Part shown: positions 63,948 through 64,000 of the stretch, piece by piece
Layout: each line of letters begins with the position of its first letter
Numbering within the stretch: the first letter of the stretch is position 1
From: Sabellastarte sp. h YS-2021
Taxonomy: Eukaryota > Annelida > Polychaeta > Sabellida > Sabellidae
DNA length: 64,000 bases
Reading direction: 5' to 3'
Assembly (NCBI GenBank): GCA_964017235.1
Contig: OZ024940.1
Location: 29,506,573-29,570,572 of the forward strand
Notes under the pieces: model-generated
Databases searched by the model: none
What the model was told of the DNA's origin: nothing
What the model saw: the letters and a program-made list of their open reading frames with translations, nothing else
Translations under genes and position numbers: made by a program

Positions 63948-64000
63948 CCAAGGTCTTCACTCAAAAATGATTTTGTGTAGGTAGAAACAAAGAAAATTTC

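Overview
This window is eukaryotic nuclear DNA from an animal, most likely a marine invertebrate. It has intron-rich genes with GT-AG introns, low gene density and an AT-rich background. It also carries a heavy load of short mobile elements: tRNA-derived and 5S-derived SINEs, a CR1/L2-like LINE, a PIF/Harbinger transposon and many palindromic MITEs. The phylum cannot be fixed from the sequence; mollusc or another lophotrochozoan is a guess.

Two host genes can be assembled by hand. (1) On the + strand, nine coding exons between 5815 and 30894 join in perfect phase into a 307-residue protein with a kinase fold. Its catalytic motifs are broken (HGN for HRD, VEG for DFG), so it should be a pseudokinase. 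Its seventh intron (11616-29483, about 18 kb) holds the LINE and the Harbinger element. (2) On the - strand, small exons between 63947 and 37262 join in phase into a small protein family of about 116-137 residues, with no homologue I recognise. The gene has two alternative 3' cassettes. Each cassette has a phase 1-to-0 exon followed by an exon starting Val-Arg-Phe-Asp, and each ends in a lysine-rich tail. In both, the splice junction builds an R-[R/K]-V-R-F motif, the form of a protein phosphatase 1 docking site. The long cassette contains a string of 21-33-base acidic microexons.

Layout: 1-5500 is non-genic (AT-rich stretch, MITEs, 5S-SINE and tRNA-SINE copies). 5505-11615 holds the first seven coding exons of the pseudokinase, with introns full of minisatellites. 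Several of those minisatellites are amplified copies of the exon edges themselves. 11616-29483 is intron 7: MITEs, two nested LINE copies (16155-18810), a 4984-bp Harbinger (19000-23983) with convergent transposase and MADF/Myb-like genes and a TTA target duplication, and an array of RFX-like palindromes. 29484-31684 is the end of the pseudokinase. 31690-37260 is intergenic or 3'UTR with MITEs. 37262-63947 is the alternative-tail gene, its introns filled with minisatellites, SINEs and MITEs.

Exon calls rest on splice consensus, phase and protein logic, not on transcripts. Repeat boundaries are by eye, accurate to a few bases where a target duplication is stated and to tens of bases otherwise.
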